Shown: in pieces, positions 63,295-64,000 of the stretch
Layout: every line of letters begins with the position of its first letter
Position numbering within the stretch: position 1 is the first letter of the stretch
Origin: Streptomyces marokkonensis
GTDB lineage: Bacteria; Actinomycetota; Actinomycetes; Streptomycetales; Streptomycetaceae
Reading direction: 5' to 3'
DNA: 64,000 nucleotides
Assembly (NCBI RefSeq): GCF_008312835.1
Contig: NZ_VSKS01000008.1
Span: forward strand, 1-64,000
The notes under the pieces: model-generated
Databases searched by the model: none
The model's input: only the letters and a program-made list of their open reading frames with translations
What the model was told of the DNA's origin: nothing
Program-made: the position numbers and the translations under genes

Positions 63295-64000
63295 GACACG
63301 GCTCCCTCGGTCACGGCGCCGGGGGCGTGTGCCGCCAGGGCGCGCGGGGTGCGCAGCTCCAGTACGTCGCGCAGCCCGAAGGCCAGGCCCTCCTTGCGGG
63401 CCCTGCCGGCCAGCCGGGCGGCACGGAGGCTGTCCCCGCCGCGGGCGAAGAAGTCGTCGTCGAGGTAGACCGCGGGCAGCCCGAGGACCTCGGCGAACAG
63501 GGCGCACAGCCGCGCCTCGGCCTCGGTCTCCGGCGCGGCGCCGACCGGGCCGTCCTCGGCCGGCGGCTCGGGAAGGGCGTCCTTGTCGAGCTTCCCGTTG
63601 GAGGTCAGGGGGAGTTCGGCGACCACGACCACGGCCGCCGGGACCATGTAGGAGGGCAGCACCCGGGCCACGGCCGCGCGCAGGTCCGCCGGGTCGGGGC
63701 GCGCGCCGTCCTCGGGGACGACGTAGCCCGCCAGGTACCGGTCGCCGGAGCGGTCCTCGCGTGCGATCACGGCCGCCTGCCGCACCCCCGGCCGGGCGGC
63801 CACCACCGAGGTGACCTCGCCGAGTTCGATGCGGTAGCCGCGGATCTTGACCTGGTCGTCGGTGCGGCCCAGGTACTCCAGGAGCCCGTCGGGCCGCATC
63901 CGCGCGATGTCGCCCGTGCGGTACATCCGCCCGCCGCCGGGCGCGGCCACGAACCGCTGCGCCGTCAGCGCGGGGCGGCCCAGGTAGCCGCGCGCCACCT
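63291..64000 (-). CDS. NRPS C-terminal part: adenylation domain end and PCP (cut by window edge)
   Basis: These are the last 235 or so residues of a nonribosomal peptide synthetase whose start is beyond the right edge. A-domain core motifs present are YRTGDIARM (A7), [18 protein letters not shown] (A8), LPSYMVP (A9) and NGKLDKDAL (A10 Lys). The PCP core is [17 protein letters not shown] with the phosphopantetheine Ser. The protein stops about 35 residues later with no condensation, epimerase or thioesterase domain. The A-domain specificity residues are outside the window. Confidence 0.92.
   Translation of the reverse strand, partial: VARGYLGRPALTAQRFVAAPGGGRMYRTGDIARMRPDGLLEYLGRTDDQVKIRGYRIELGEVTSVVAARPGVRQAAVIAREDRSGDRYLAGYVVPEDGARPDPADLRAAVARVLPSYMVPAAVVVVAELPLTSNGKLDKDALPEPPAEDGPVGAAPETEAEARLCALFAEVLGLPAVYLDDDFFARGGDSLRAARLAGRARKEGLAFGLRDVLELRTPRALAAHAPGAVTEGAVS

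Overview
The window is high-GC actinobacterial DNA, almost certainly from a Streptomyces chromosome. The support is strong G/C third-position bias, frequent GTG/TTG starts, ATGA/GTGA stop-start overlaps, and typical Streptomyces families: an AfsR/SARP-type regulator, a LacI/ceb-like sugar operon, EfeUOB with an iron box, DrrAB-type exporters and a highly reducing type II PKS. I saw no rRNA or tRNA gene, insertion sequence or CRISPR array.

Left part, about 1-35 kb (housekeeping and nutrient genes). 1-7.4 kb is a beta-glucan module: a secreted GH81 endo-beta-1,3-glucanase (cut by the window edge), a LacI-family repressor, a lipoprotein/two-permease sugar importer and a GH1 beta-glucosidase. Copies of one 14-bp palindrome sit in front of all three transcription units. 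Then come a TetR/MFS pair, panB, a DrrAB-type ABC exporter facing a large SARP-ATPase-TPR regulator (with four 11-bp-phased repeats before the exporter), an M50 protease, an F420-type NADP oxidoreductase, map, a heme oxygenase, a PhzF protein, efeO-efeB-efeU plus a lipoprotein, a primase/polymerase-like protein, a GDPD phosphodiesterase, a TetR with paired operators, an Rsm22-type methyltransferase, a serine hydrolase, a Bcr/CflA exporter, a Gfo/Idh/MocA oxidoreductase and a PhoD phosphatase.

A gene-poor stretch of about 1.2 kb (34927-36085), with a 15-bp-arm inverted repeat and an AT-richer part, separates this from a biosynthetic cluster that runs from about 36 kb past the right edge. The cluster opens with two tandem related HTH regulators, fabD and an IclR regulator. 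Next are a UbiB/ABC1-like protein and an MmpL exporter on the minus strand, then a polyprenyl diphosphate synthase and a tiny acyl-CoA carboxylase epsilon-like protein on the plus strand. After a repeat-bearing gap and a third HTH regulator, a long leftward, largely overlapping gene string runs from the right edge to 47.6 kb: NRPS end (A-PCP), FAD reductase with a hexapeptide-repeat N-terminus, alpha/beta hydrolase, double-hotdog protein, DsbA-like isomerase, phytoene-desaturase-like oxidoreductase, ACP, two intact ketosynthases, two degenerate (CLF-like) ketosynthases, second ACP, two hotdog dehydratases, ketoreductase, YbaK-like protein and a DrrAB exporter.

Working model (inference): FabD supplies malonyl-ACP. 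The KS/CLF, KR and DH proteins build a conjugated polyene on the ACPs. The isomerase and desaturase convert part of it into a benzene ring, as in cinnamoyl-lipid pathways. The acyl chain is passed to an NRPS lying mostly beyond the right edge. DrrAB and MmpL export the product under control of the three LuxR-like regulators and the IclR protein. Role of the polyprenyl synthase and UbiB-like genes is unexplained.
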